In this document: piece by piece, positions 38,419-48,215 of the stretch
Layout of the letters: every line of letters starts with the position of its first letter
Position numbering within the stretch: position 1 is the stretch's first letter
DNA from: Tritrichomonas musculus
Lineage: Eukaryota > Parabasalia > Tritrichomonadida > Tritrichomonadidae
Assembly (NCBI GenBank): GCA_039105265.1
Contig: JAPFFF010000001.1
Span: 9,300,001-9,364,000 of the forward strand
Reading direction: 5' to 3'
Length of the DNA stretch: 64,000 nt
Translations under genes and position numbers: made by a program
Notes under the pieces: model-generated
Database searches by the model: none
Told to the model about the DNA's origin: nothing
The model's input: the letters and a program-made list of their open reading frames with translations, nothing else

Positions 38419-39180
38419 TTATTGATCTTCATTTGGTAAGTGAAACCAAGTTCTTCCATATTCTTTAGCAACATCATGAATTGACTTCATATTTACATCA
38501 AGTTCGCTGCACTCTACCTTCATTTCATCAACCAAATATTTGACAACAGGTTGATGATTTCCTATTAAAGCATAGTGAACAGCAGTCCATCCATCACTTG
38601 TTACTGCTCCAAGATCTACATTTAATAAAAAATCTGGATTATCAGCAGAGCGAACTTGATAATTATCAACTAAATATTTGATGAATTGTAAATGTCCACG
38701 ACTAGCTGCAATATGAATTGGCGTCAAACCATCTTCATTACGAGAATTTATATCTGCACCACCTTTGTCAACTAATAATTTAACTGTTTCTGGTCTTCCT
38801 GAATATGCAGCCCAGTGTAAAGCAGTAAATCCTGCAAAATTTTTTTTTCTTGCGTCAACATGTAATTTTATACTTGTCAATTTATTACCGTTTTCTGTAA
38901 CGTTTTCTGTAGTATCTTTTGGATCTTCCAAATTTTGTTCATTATTAAAATTATTAAATTCTTCTTGATCATATTCTTCGTTTTCTAAGTTAAGTAGATA
39001 TTGTGTACATTTTTCTGCTCCATACGCTGCAGCACATTGAAGAAATGTATGAAGATGGTTTTGAGATGAAAAATTAGATGCGTTTGGATCGACTTGGCTA
39101 GGCACTAATTTTTTAAATTCATCTATATCATCAAATTGGACGTGTATATAAGCTTTGTTAATAAGGTTTTCGTCATTCAT
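38419..39180 (-). CDS. ankyrin-repeat protein
   Basis: A 253-residue protein with ATG at 39180. Ankyrin repeats are visible: NHLHTFLQCAAAYGAEKCTQYLL (about 41-64), GFTALHWAAYSGRPETVKLLV (about 116-136), GLTPIHIAASRGHLQFIKYLV (about 150-170) and GWTAVHYALIGNHQPVVKYLV (about 198-218). An acidic Asn/Glu-rich insertion separates the first from the rest (about 70-95). The protein is short, has no other domain, and is likely a cytosolic binding module. It diverges from the VPS13-like gene across 287 bp. Confidence 0.92.
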   Translation of the reverse strand: MNDENLINKAYIHVQFDDIDEFKKLVPSQVDPNASNFSSQNHLHTFLQCAAAYGAEKCTQYLLNLENEEYDQEEFNNFNNEQNLEDPKDTTENVTENGNKLTSIKLHVDARKKNFAGFTALHWAAYSGRPETVKLLVDKGGADINSRNEDGLTPIHIAASRGHLQFIKYLVDNYQVRSADNPDFLLNVDLGAVTSDGWTAVHYALIGNHQPVVKYLVDEMKVECSELDVNMKSIHDVAKEYGRTWFHLPNEDQ

Positions 39181-39467
39181 TTAAAAAATATTGATATTGG
39201 TTATAAAAAAAATCAATTTTTTTATCCTACTTGATTTCTTAACGTATTTTTTATCAAATTCAATGATTACTTAAAAATACATAAACGAAAAATGCAATTT
39301 TAATTTTTTGGCTTATATTGATAAATTTAGTAGAGTATGGTTAGATATTGAGATAATTAATTTTCGATAGATTTTAATATGAATCAAAATAAATTATTCA
39401 TTTAATTTTGAAAAAAGCCGATTCAATTCTTTGAATATTTGAATTTACGATATAATTTTTTAAAAAA
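39181..39467. promoter_or_regulatory. shared upstream region of ankyrin and VPS13-like genes
   Basis: A 287 bp divergent gap that must hold both promoters. It includes TTAACGTATTTT near 39239, similar to the Myb-type element, and a TTCAATTCTTTGAA near-palindrome about 40 bases upstream of 39468. Function of either is inference. Confidence 0.3.
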
Positions 39468-42400
39468 ATGAAGGTGAAAATTCTCAACAAAGCTTTATCT
39501 TCGATTATTCCACGTTTTGTTGAGAATTTTGATCAAGAAGTATTCGTTGGCTTTGATAAAAGTCATAAATTTTCTCAATCCGATTTATTATTAAAGCAAG
39601 ATTCTCTTTTATCCTTAGGTATTCCTTTTCACATTGATTCTGGAGTAATTCACGATTTTTCAATTTCAATTGATCAAGATGAATCTGTTTTAATAAATAT
39701 TTCAAATATTGATGTCAATTGTACAATATTTGAAAATGTAATCAAATCTAGTCATTTTCAAGCAGTCAATTCTTTTAAAAATAAAATTATCAAGAAATGT
39801 ATTTCAAATTTCAGTTTTTCTTTCGTATTTACAAATTTAAAGATTTGTTTAAATTCAATTTTTGAAATTCTTCTCCCAATTTTAAATTTAAATTATGTTT
39901 TAAAGCCAAATTCTTTAAATGAAAATGATAATTCATCAATTCCAAATGATTTTGTTTCATGTATTTTAAACGCAAATGATTTCAAATTTAGTATCAGCAA
40001 TAAAACCTTTTTGGAATCATCATTTGTTTTATCAATAAATTTACCTTTTGGTGATAATCATGAAAAGCAATTATCTATTAAAACCAAGGAAGTTAACATA
40101 AATTTCGCAAACGAAAAAATGCCTTATATTATTTCGTTCATAAAAAGTATTACTAATTCAATATTATCACAATCTTCTGACTATATTAGTTCTAATAATC
40201 CAAATGAATCTAATAGTTCAATTCTTTCTACTCCATTTGATGAAACTGATGAAGATAATATTAATATCATTGAAATCAATATTGATGATATATTAACATG
40301 GTCATTTAAGCTCGAATTTGATTCAGTTTTGGTTCAAATAGAAGACGAATCATCTAGAATTATATTTTCAAATTGTAAGATCAATAATGATTTGTTTTCA
40401 ATTTCCAAAATCTCTCTTATAAATTCTGTTAATATTGTAAATGATAAAAATTCAAATGATTTAATTCAATATTCTTTATCATTTATCGATTTTATTTACA
40501 ATATCAAAGACAATAGTTTTGACATTAGAGCAATTGAGGATGAAGGAGGGAATGCATCGAACGCAAACAATAACAATCAAACTAATTTAATTACTTTTAA
40601 TCAACTTAATCAAAATTGCCACTTTTTAACATCATTCAGAAGTAAAAATAAAATTGATTTAAATATAGCCGAAATCAAATTTTCCGGCTCTTTTGAAGCA
40701 TTTTTTGATTGGTTATTATCGCAATCCAAGAGCATAGATATGATATTTCAATTTTTTATCGAACTTTCTTCAAATGATAATGATATCGATTTTAATAGCT
40801 CATCTTTTTTCATGGAATCGATTGAAAATTTAGACTACTCTGTAGAATCAAGTACAGAAGTGAATCAAATCACAATGGCAACAGGCATCAGAAAAAGTTC
40901 CTCAAACGTTTTTTCTGATTTTATCAAAAAAATCAATTCAAAGCATCATTCAATTTGTATCAATTTTCCACTTTTTGAGATGAATTTCAATAGTGGATTT
41001 AACAGTCATATCGGACTTCGTCTTTTCTTCTCATTGAGAAAGAAGTGTTATCAAATAATCGGCTCAGACGCCTGTCTTTCATTCAAGCAATTTGAGCCGA
41101 TTTTTACAAATTTGTCATTTCAAGTTTCTGTCAATAAAAATTACATAAATGCGCTTCTTTCACCTTCTGATTTGCGATTTACGGAAGATGAAGGGTTGCT
41201 GATGACTTATTATATAGCAAAAGAAATGAAAACTTATTTTGATCGAATTTGCCAAAATATTTTTTCATACAAAAAGTTGAAAATGACAATAATTACATTT
41301 AATTTGATTTTGTGTAAGAATATTTTTACTCAGAATGACGATGGTCAATTTAAGAAGAATTCTTTCTTGATGCTTTCGTCAAATGACATTTCACTGTCAG
41401 CTTTTTCAATGAAAGATAAAATTTCAATTGATTTTAAATGTTCGCCGTGTTTGAAATTTTGGAATGCAAAAACTTCGTTCTGGGACTTTATCATTAATCC
41501 TTTTCAATCAAATGTTGCTTTTATTTATAAAAATGGATTTTTGCACTTCGATATTAATATATCATCTCCACTCGAAGTTAATGTTGTTCCGTATTTTGTT
41601 GATTATTTGCTTCCAAAATGTGATGAAAATAATCCTGGAATAAATTTGGGTAAAATTTCTTTGACAAATCTGACATTAAACTCAATGAAATCCAAAAAAG
41701 ATGAAATTTTACAAAAATTCTCAAATGAAAATGAAAGTGAAAATGAATTAAGTAATGTTGAAGATTTGTGTTGTGGAAGTGAATCCGTTTCTGTTTATAA
41801 TGGACTTGGTGCGCCAATCCCAATTAATATCATTAATGATTTTAAAACAGTCAAAGCATCATCAACACCAGCATTCATTAAAATCGAAAATAAGGATAAT
41901 ATTGACGAAAGTCCGTTATTAAATGCTAATACCGTAACAGATGAAGAACATAGGAAAATGAAAATAGAAAAAAAAAGAAATAATTCAAGTGTAGATTTAA
42001 ATTGTGATAATAACGATATAAACGGGAAGCAAAAGAATTCACAAATTGCAAATGATGAAACAATTGTGATAGATAATGAAGAAACGAAATTGCTACCAAA
42101 TGCAAATTATAATTCTGTTATTTATTTTCCATCTTTGAATGAATCAATTAAAATTTCATACATCAAAGATGAATATATTATACATAATGAAATTGTCATT
42201 ATTGCTTCGTTTAACAAAGAATCTGACCAGAATTATGGTAAATTAATTAAACTTCTCCCTCGCTTTGAAATCCAAAATAAAACAAAGTATAATTTAAAAA
42301 TTGTCCTTTTGGATAACAATGGTACATCAAAAAGAGCAGAAAAGAGTCCAGACCTTAATAATTATTGTTATTCACTTCAATCAAATAAACGGCTTCCCTT

Positions 42401-45400
42401 GAATGAAATTCAATGCAGAAAAAAAATTGCCCTTGTTACTGAAAAAACTAATATCAATAATATTAGTGGTAAAATATATTCCTATAGTTCTAATTTAACA
42501 GATAAAAGTTCAAATTATAATTTAGTCAAATTATATATTAATTCAGATAACAATAAGAAAAATATTAAGAAAGATAATAATTTAAATCATTCAAATGATG
42601 AATATGATAGAGAAAATCTGTTAGAATCATTTGATTACTTTTTATCATCATTGATACCAAATATTTATTTTTATATATCAGAGCATTCGTTATTAAAATT
42701 ATCGCTTGCTTTCAAATTATCAAATCCAGTTTCACCATTAAATAGAGTTTTGGAAATCAGGCCTCTCTTTGTTGTTAGAAATGATCTTCCTTTTGATGTT
42801 GTTTGTACCTTTCTTTCTGGTTCAAAAGATTCTGTAACAACTGTTAATGCCACACCAAATGGAACTTTTGAGTTAAATGATTTTAATTCAAATGTATATG
42901 GAATCCAATTTACTGCACTTATTATTTCACTTGGAATTTCAAAAACAATTAAAACAAATTGTTCAGGAAATTACATTCCAGACAATAATAATCCGCCAAG
43001 ATCAATATTTAAATCGCCAAAGGTAACGCCTTTTTCGCATATCTTGCAAAAAGAAATTATTACAATTTCATCAAAAAATGATCCAAATAATATTTTAATG
43101 AGCTTTTATTTGACATTTAATTATTGTGAAACAACCGGACAATTTGTTTTTTATCTCTTTTCTCCAATTGTTATTGTGAATAAAACTTTGATCAATCCAT
43201 TATTCATTAATGACGGCCAACGTGTTCTCGAATTTAAACAGAGTAATTTTCCTGTAGGGGAAGACCATAAAAATGAAGAAAATTTCCCAACCTTCACCAC
43301 CAATTCTACCAATTATGAGTCGTTATCAATTTCAGTAAGTAAAGAGGGTCCTTTTGTTCCCCTTTCAGAGATGTCTCAATTTCTAAATATTTCTGCAGGA
43401 AATGATCTCATCTATCCCTTCTACATTGAATTTCGAAAAATGAACGAATTCACCACCTACTTAGAACTACGGCCTCGTCTCTCTATAATAAACAAGATGC
43501 CTTTTGAAATTAATTTTACAACCAAGAACAAGCCTAAAATGAAAAAATTTATATCAAATAATTCAAACGAGTTCAGTGAATTTTCATTTACTGTATCTCC
43601 AAATGAATCAAAAACGATTACTAAATGTAGAAATGATTTTTCTTTCTCCATTTCACCACCAGGATTTCCAGACTTGGATGATTTTATCTTCCAAAATCCA
43701 ATATCAACGGTTTTTAGATTCACAAACGAAGAAGAAGAGAAAATTGTTCATTTTCAGCTGGATAAAAACCAAAACAGTAAAAGTTCTTCATATTTATCAT
43801 ATAGTTCATATTTGGCCGTATTTGAGCCTGCTTCAATTTGTATGCCTTGTCCAACCATGTTTGTTATTGTAAATAACATTTCAAACTTCCCAATCCACGC
43901 TCAGCAATGTGAAGATTCGATGCCGATTAGAATTTCCCCAAATTCAACGTCACTTTTTCCATTTGACGCGCCATTTTCAACGCCAGTTGTGATGATCACC
44001 ATTGCTGGTAAATCGCAGCTCATTCCCCTCCAGAACGAGCTGAAAGCTTCGCTTTTTCCATTCAAAGTCGGCTCAGAAAAAATTTACGCCGATCTTATCG
44101 TCCTTTCTCCTGGAAAAGAAGAAGAAAAAGTGCCAAATCCTAACCGAAAAACCGTCCAAGCATTAATAATCGGTTACCAACCGTTTTCCATTGTCAAAAA
44201 CAACAAAACCGAAAAACCGCCATTTTTATCCAATCCAGAAATTGAAAAATACAATTTCACCTTTAATTTGGCCATTAGTGATCTCAATGTCTCCTTCTTC
44301 ACCAAGGGCCTTGAAGAGTTCATTCTTGTGAATGCGAAGTTGATTCAAGCGGAGTTGAATTCGAGCCAATTCAATTTTTCAATCAATTCCATTCAAATCG
44401 ATGATCAAATCAGCTTTTTGAGAGAAACCGTCGTTTTCAAGTCAAAAAGTTTGATATCCCAATACAATCCTAAAATGATCAGGGCGAATTCGTCTCCAGG
44501 CTCGAGTCCGTCCTTCCCAGCTCACTCCCAGTCCGGCCTGTATTCAAACTCGCATTCGCGGATCGCCGACCTCGGCGAGGCAGACGCGCAGGGCTGCAAC
44601 AACTCGGTTGGCGGCAGTGAATTGAACAATGAAGATGACGGTGAGGTGAAGTCACGAATGAGCAGACCGTTTAGAACCCTCTACAAGGACTTCATACAAG
44701 TTTCGATTAAGTTCAACTTCAGCCTGCTCAACAGCGAGTCGTTTGAGATGCTTGTGCAGCCCTTCGACGTTGCATTTGATCCGACGTTTGCCGAGGACTT
44801 CCTTGTCTACTTCGCGGGCCTCCTTGAAGGGCGGCGGTTTTTGATCCCCGACGGTTTGGTTGCTCTTCAGAGCTTTGTCATTCATCCGATGCGTGCGTAC
44901 GTCTTCTGCAGGGAGATTTCGAAGAGGAAGTTCCACTTTTGCACCGAGTCTCAAGGCAACGATAGAGCCAGCTTTCGCAATGATTCACCTTGCAATTCTA
45001 TCGTCCTTGGCACCTCTCTATCGTCCTTCCTTCGAAACCTCCTTCTTTTCGGTTTCCAGCCCGACAAAAAGTGCTCCGTTGGCTTCGCCTCCCTGACCTG
45101 CCACGACCTAAACATGCGTCTCTCCGCCTTCCTCGACATCCTCGGGCGACACTTCGGCTTCTTCACGAAGAACGCGCTCAGCTACCTGACGGGCGCGCGT
45201 TACACAGAACGACCAGATGTCACTTTTTCACTTTTTCAATCGTCCTTTGTTATCAGCGAGTTCTACAGCGTGAACAACATCCAGATCGAAACCGGCAACG
45301 ATAGCGAAAGTGACAACGATAGAATATTCAAATTAGATTTGAATGACCCTATTGAAAAAGTGAAAATTAATCAGCTTCATGCGTCCGACGTTTTCCCCGT

Positions 45401-45992
45401 CTTCTCGTGCAGCCCAAACATGAAAATTGACTACAAAACAGTCCACCTGTTTGTGCAAGAACCGTCGACGCTTTTGGCAAATGCGCAGTCGTCCATTTCG
45501 CTCATTAGAGGGAGGGATTTGAGCATTGATAATAATTCGAATTTGTCGTTGTTTTCAGCGACTTCTTCCTTTTCGAATTACAGCTTCAATCTTGGCAACA
45601 GAATTTCACACCAGAAACTTTTTGTGTCAAACCGAATTGTCCCTTTGACAAATGAACTGATCAGCATTGAATTGCTTATCAAAAAGTCCTTGAAAGCCGA
45701 AAAAATTCACTTCATTGACTACTGCGGAACAATGAGCACCGTCATCGCAATAACGGACACGCTGTTCTTCGTGTACGCGCTGCCTCTCTTCAACTTGCTC
45801 TCAAAGTTCTCGCTGGCATGCATCGTCGACGTAAAGGTCAGCAAAAACAGAGTGATAATGCAAATGAAAAAGTCGAATAAATGGAAGTCTAGCGAGCACG
45901 TGATGCTCGTAGATGTCGTAGATGAAGAAACTGCATTGCAGATGAAATTTGTCATTCAAACTCAGCTTATTCAACAGAATAATTATGTTTAA
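39468..45992 (+). CDS. VPS13-like bridge lipid-transfer protein
   Basis: A 2174-residue protein. The N-terminus (about 1-110) fits a divergent chorein-N region: ALSSIIPRFVENFDQEVFVGF, then DSLLSLGIPFHIDSGVIHDFSISI, comparable to the VPS13 start. The long middle is beta-rich, as expected for a repeated-beta-groove lipid bridge. VPS13-adaptor-binding-type repeats are recognisable by an R-P-x-x-x-x-x-N pattern near residues 928 (LLPRFEIQNKTKYNLKI), 1094 (IRPLFVVRNDLPFDVV) and 1330 (LRPRLSIINKMPFEINF). The last 90 residues look like a PH-type domain. VPS13 proteins move phospholipids at organelle contact sites. It is shorter than yeast or human VPS13 (about 3100 residues). It converges with an SMP-domain gene. 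Composition becomes strikingly GC-rich after about 44.0 kb. Confidence 0.8.
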   Translation: MKVKILNKALSSIIPRFVENFDQEVFVGFDKSHKFSQSDLLLKQDSLLSLGIPFHIDSGVIHDFSISIDQDESVLINISNIDVNCTIFENVIKSSHFQAVNSFKNKIIKKCISNFSFSFVFTNLKICLNSIFEILLPILNLNYVLKPNSLNENDNSSIPNDFVSCILNANDFKFSISNKTFLESSFVLSINLPFGDNHEKQLSIKTKEVNINFANEKMPYIISFIKSITNSILSQSSDYISSNNPNESNSSILSTPFDETDEDNINIIEINIDDILTWSFKLEFDSVLVQIEDESSRIIFSNCKINNDLFSISKISLINSVNIVNDKNSNDLIQYSLSFIDFIYNIKDNSFDIRAIEDEGGNASNANNNNQTNLITFNQLNQNCHFLTSFRSKNKIDLNIAEIKFSGSFEAFFDWLLSQSKSIDMIFQFFIELSSNDNDIDFNSSSFFMESIENLDYSVESSTEVNQITMATGIRKSSSNVFSDFIKKINSKHHSICINFPLFEMNFNSGFNSHIGLRLFFSLRKKCYQIIGSDACLSFKQFEPIFTNLSFQVSVNKNYINALLSPSDLRFTEDEGLLMTYYIAKEMKTYFDRICQNIFSYKKLKMTIITFNLILCKNIFTQNDDGQFKKNSFLMLSSNDISLSAFSMKDKISIDFKCSPCLKFWNAKTSFWDFIINPFQSNVAFIYKNGFLHFDINISSPLEVNVVPYFVDYLLPKCDENNPGINLGKISLTNLTLNSMKSKKDEILQKFSNENESENELSNVEDLCCGSESVSVYNGLGAPIPINIINDFKTVKASSTPAFIKIENKDNIDESPLLNANTVTDEEHRKMKIEKKRNNSSVDLNCDNNDINGKQKNSQIANDETIVIDNEETKLLPNANYNSVIYFPSLNESIKISYIKDEYIIHNEIVIIASFNKESDQNYGKLIKLLPRFEIQNKTKYNLKIVLLDNNGTSKRAEKSPDLNNYCYSLQSNKRLPLNEIQCRKKIALVTEKTNINNISGKIYSYSSNLTDKSSNYNLVKLYINSDNNKKNIKKDNNLNHSNDEYDRENLLESFDYFLSSLIPNIYFYISEHSLLKLSLAFKLSNPVSPLNRVLEIRPLFVVRNDLPFDVVCTFLSGSKDSVTTVNATPNGTFELNDFNSNVYGIQFTALIISLGISKTIKTNCSGNYIPDNNNPPRSIFKSPKVTPFSHILQKEIITISSKNDPNNILMSFYLTFNYCETTGQFVFYLFSPIVIVNKTLINPLFINDGQRVLEFKQSNFPVGEDHKNEENFPTFTTNSTNYESLSISVSKEGPFVPLSEMSQFLNISAGNDLIYPFYIEFRKMNEFTTYLELRPRLSIINKMPFEINFTTKNKPKMKKFISNNSNEFSEFSFTVSPNESKTITKCRNDFSFSISPPGFPDLDDFIFQNPISTVFRFTNEEEEKIVHFQLDKNQNSKSSSYLSYSSYLAVFEPASICMPCPTMFVIVNNISNFPIHAQQCEDSMPIRISPNSTSLFPFDAPFSTPVVMITIAGKSQLIPLQNELKASLFPFKVGSEKIYADLIVLSPGKEEEKVPNPNRKTVQALIIGYQPFSIVKNNKTEKPPFLSNPEIEKYNFTFNLAISDLNVSFFTKGLEEFILVNAKLIQAELNSSQFNFSINSIQIDDQISFLRETVVFKSKSLISQYNPKMIRANSSPGSSPSFPAHSQSGLYSNSHSRIADLGEADAQGCNNSVGGSELNNEDDGEVKSRMSRPFRTLYKDFIQVSIKFNFSLLNSESFEMLVQPFDVAFDPTFAEDFLVYFAGLLEGRRFLIPDGLVALQSFVIHPMRAYVFCREISKRKFHFCTESQGNDRASFRNDSPCNSIVLGTSLSSFLRNLLLFGFQPDKKCSVGFASLTCHDLNMRLSAFLDILGRHFGFFTKNALSYLTGARYTERPDVTFSLFQSSFVISEFYSVNNIQIETGNDSESDNDRIFKLDLNDPIEKVKINQLHASDVFPVFSCSPNMKIDYKTVHLFVQEPSTLLANAQSSISLIRGRDLSIDNNSNLSLFSATSSFSNYSFNLGNRISHQKLFVSNRIVPLTNELISIELLIKKSLKAEKIHFIDYCGTMSTVIAITDTLFFVYALPLFNLLSKFSLACIVDVKVSKNRVIMQMKKSNKWKSSEHVMLVDVVDEETALQMKFVIQTQLIQQNNYV

Positions 45993-46426
45993 TAAATGTA
46001 TTTCGTGTTAATATGAAACTATTCTAGTAAAATGTGTTTTTTAATTCATTGAGTTTTCACACAACTAAAAACAATGCAAAACAAAGTTGATATTTGTGTA
46101 AATGCGATGACATCATCTATTTTATTTCTATTGTTATGATCTTGACATTGCTGCATGAAATATTGAATTTGATTCCATATTTACTTCTTGGATTTAAATT
46201 TTCATCAGAATCTTTTCTGAATTTTGACCTTGGACGGCCAAAAACAACAACGGTGATGCTGATTTGTCACCTTCAAGTCGTAAAATGGTCAAATATTTGA
46301 ATTGAGCCAAAAAAACACAGAATGTAAAAAAAAAAAACGAAATGTTTTAAAATCTAATATCATTTAATAATAATAACAGCAATTACTTATATAAATTAAT
46401 TGTTTTTTTTCTTTCTTTCTTTTCCT
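45993..46426. other. convergent gap between VPS13-like and SMP genes
   Basis: A 434 bp gap between two stops. A 68-codon plus-strand frame at 46094-46300 is hydrophobic at its start but has no homologue I recognise and lies in probable 3' untranslated sequence, so I do not call it. No repeats noted apart from short A runs. Confidence 0.5.
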
Positions 46427-47809
46427 TTATAAAGAAAAGGATTTTATCAGCTTGTTGTGGAATGTGACTGTCATTTTATGCAAAACAGCTGCCTTTGACT
46501 GGATGTCCGGATTGATCTGGCTCAGAATCTGCAGGAAGTTCACATAGTTGTACATTGGAGCAAGAATCTTGGTTGCAAAGGCAGGTCCGACTTCCTGGTT
46601 AGTTGTTCCTTTCTTCTTCTTTTTTGTCTGAATTGGAATCTGCGCGGACTCGATCTTTGCCTTTGCCCACTCGACAAAGAACGAATAGGAAGGCTCGAAA
46701 AAGACGTTAAGCTCATCTTTTGAGGGAGGCGATTCTGTAAATTCTTCAGAAAGTCTATTCAATGTCTCTATCGTTTTGTGATTCAAAAAGTCGTTGATGA
46801 CCGTTAAATATAAAGTTGTGGTTTCTACGTCCTCGTAGGCCTTTATTTGAATATTTAATGGCTCGGGAATGTGTAACTTGTGGCAATATTCAAGTGCTTG
46901 TGTCTTGAGACGAGATATTCGAAGTAATTCGCCATGTGAATATGATGCACGTTCTAATCCGTGTGGCCCAATGATCTTAATTGATTTATAAAGACCAGTA
47001 ATGCGATCCCAGCAAAATGCATTTGAAACGCCGTATAAATTGAACATTAGATTTGAAATTGCAGAACTCATGTGAGCTTTAATTGATTCTTTGTTAATTA
47101 GATTGCTTGATTGGAAAAGTTTAATGTTAAAGCCTCGTACTTCTGGCGGTTTAACAAGGAAAAAATCTATCGATGTGCAAAAAGGTATATTGTTTATAAA
47201 TGGATCTGGAGTAAATTCAAATAATATATATGTGTCAAATATCATTGTGAGATCTGTAAAGCTAATATTAAAAGCAGGCATGTTTGCTGCTGGTGTTACT
47301 AGTGACGACAAATTTAGTGAAGGAAAATAATTGGCTTGCATTTCAAATAAAATCGAATGTTCAGGAGCTTTTCTTGTTTTGCATACTGATATCTGTGTAA
47401 TTTGAGGAGCAAGAGACCCTATTGTTAAATGTTTTAGCTGTATCGATCGAAAATAAGGAACTGGTGTTTGATTTAAATAATATTGAAGGTTTTCTTTGAT
47501 GTAATTCAATCTTTCTTCCGTAAACATGTGGGGCCATAGCAAAGCGAGAATTAAAGACATACAATTTGCGGGTTCTGCATTTGGTTCTGGAATTGAATTT
47601 GCGATTTCACCGATAGCTTTCGAAGTATTAGTTCTTTTATATGTTGGATAACGAGTAAAAAGATAAAATATTGGAAGTAACGTAATCAATAATAGATACA
47701 TTTTGTGCCTTGAAAAAAATACACCAATAAAACAAATCGCAAGCAAGAGAACATATCTTTGTAATAATTTTGCATGCTGTGGGTATGATTTTGGAGCTGC
47801 GGGAATCAT
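46427..47809 (-). CDS. SMP-domain membrane protein (E-Syt/tricalbin-like, no C2)
   Basis: A 460-residue protein. Two closely spaced hydrophobic segments (about 18-32 and 37-52) form a membrane hairpin like the ER anchor of extended synaptotagmins. Residues about 80-275 fit the SMP lipid-transfer domain: ANCMSLILALLWPHMF, then a YIKENLQYYLNQ helix, SIQLKHLTIGSLAPQITQISV, and a final domain segment ending near FNLYGVSNAF. The rest is helical with a KKKKK patch (about 395). Unlike E-Syts and tricalbins, no C2 domain follows. SMP proteins carry glycerolipids between the ER and other membranes. The family call rests on order and motif pattern, not a profile search. It is tail-to-tail with the VPS13-like gene. 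Confidence 0.7.
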   Translation of the reverse strand: MIPAAPKSYPQHAKLLQRYVLLLAICFIGVFFSRHKMYLLLITLLPIFYLFTRYPTYKRTNTSKAIGEIANSIPEPNAEPANCMSLILALLWPHMFTEERLNYIKENLQYYLNQTPVPYFRSIQLKHLTIGSLAPQITQISVCKTRKAPEHSILFEMQANYFPSLNLSSLVTPAANMPAFNISFTDLTMIFDTYILFEFTPDPFINNIPFCTSIDFFLVKPPEVRGFNIKLFQSSNLINKESIKAHMSSAISNLMFNLYGVSNAFCWDRITGLYKSIKIIGPHGLERASYSHGELLRISRLKTQALEYCHKLHIPEPLNIQIKAYEDVETTTLYLTVINDFLNHKTIETLNRLSEEFTESPPSKDELNVFFEPSYSFFVEWAKAKIESAQIPIQTKKKKKGTTNQEVGPAFATKILAPMYNYVNFLQILSQINPDIQSKAAVLHKMTVTFHNKLIKSFSL

Positions 47810-48215
47810 TCTTCACTTAAAATTTTTACTATCAACTTTTTCAAAACCTCACGATGAGGAGTAAAAATTGGCATTTTTACAATCCAATAATTGATTTAAT
47901 TTAAAAATAATAGAATAATAAAAAAATATTTGATGCTTTAAAAATGAATATCCATAAAATTCTTAATCATTCTTCAAAAAAATATCTTTGATCATCAATA
48001 CTAAAATTATGCATTGATTCAACTTGTAAACTTTCACAGTGCAGACAAATTCTAAATAATATTAAAAAAGTGTGATTAATCAATTACTTAAAATTGAATA
48101 GTCTTTATCTTAAAAATTAAAAATTAGATGTCTAAATATTAAAAACAGTGATTTGATAATTAAATATTTAAATAAAAAAAAAATAATAATAATAATTTCA
48201 ACATTTTAAAATTAA
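47810..48215. other. intergenic region, nothing recognised
   Basis: A 406 bp AT-rich gap between two minus-strand genes. It holds the upstream region of the SMP gene and the 3' side of the second kinase. No distinct motif identified. Confidence 0.5.

Noticed and set aside
46094-46300. 68-codon hydrophobic frame between VPS13-like and SMP genes
   Set aside because: It lies in the presumed 3' untranslated zone of convergent genes and has no supporting features.
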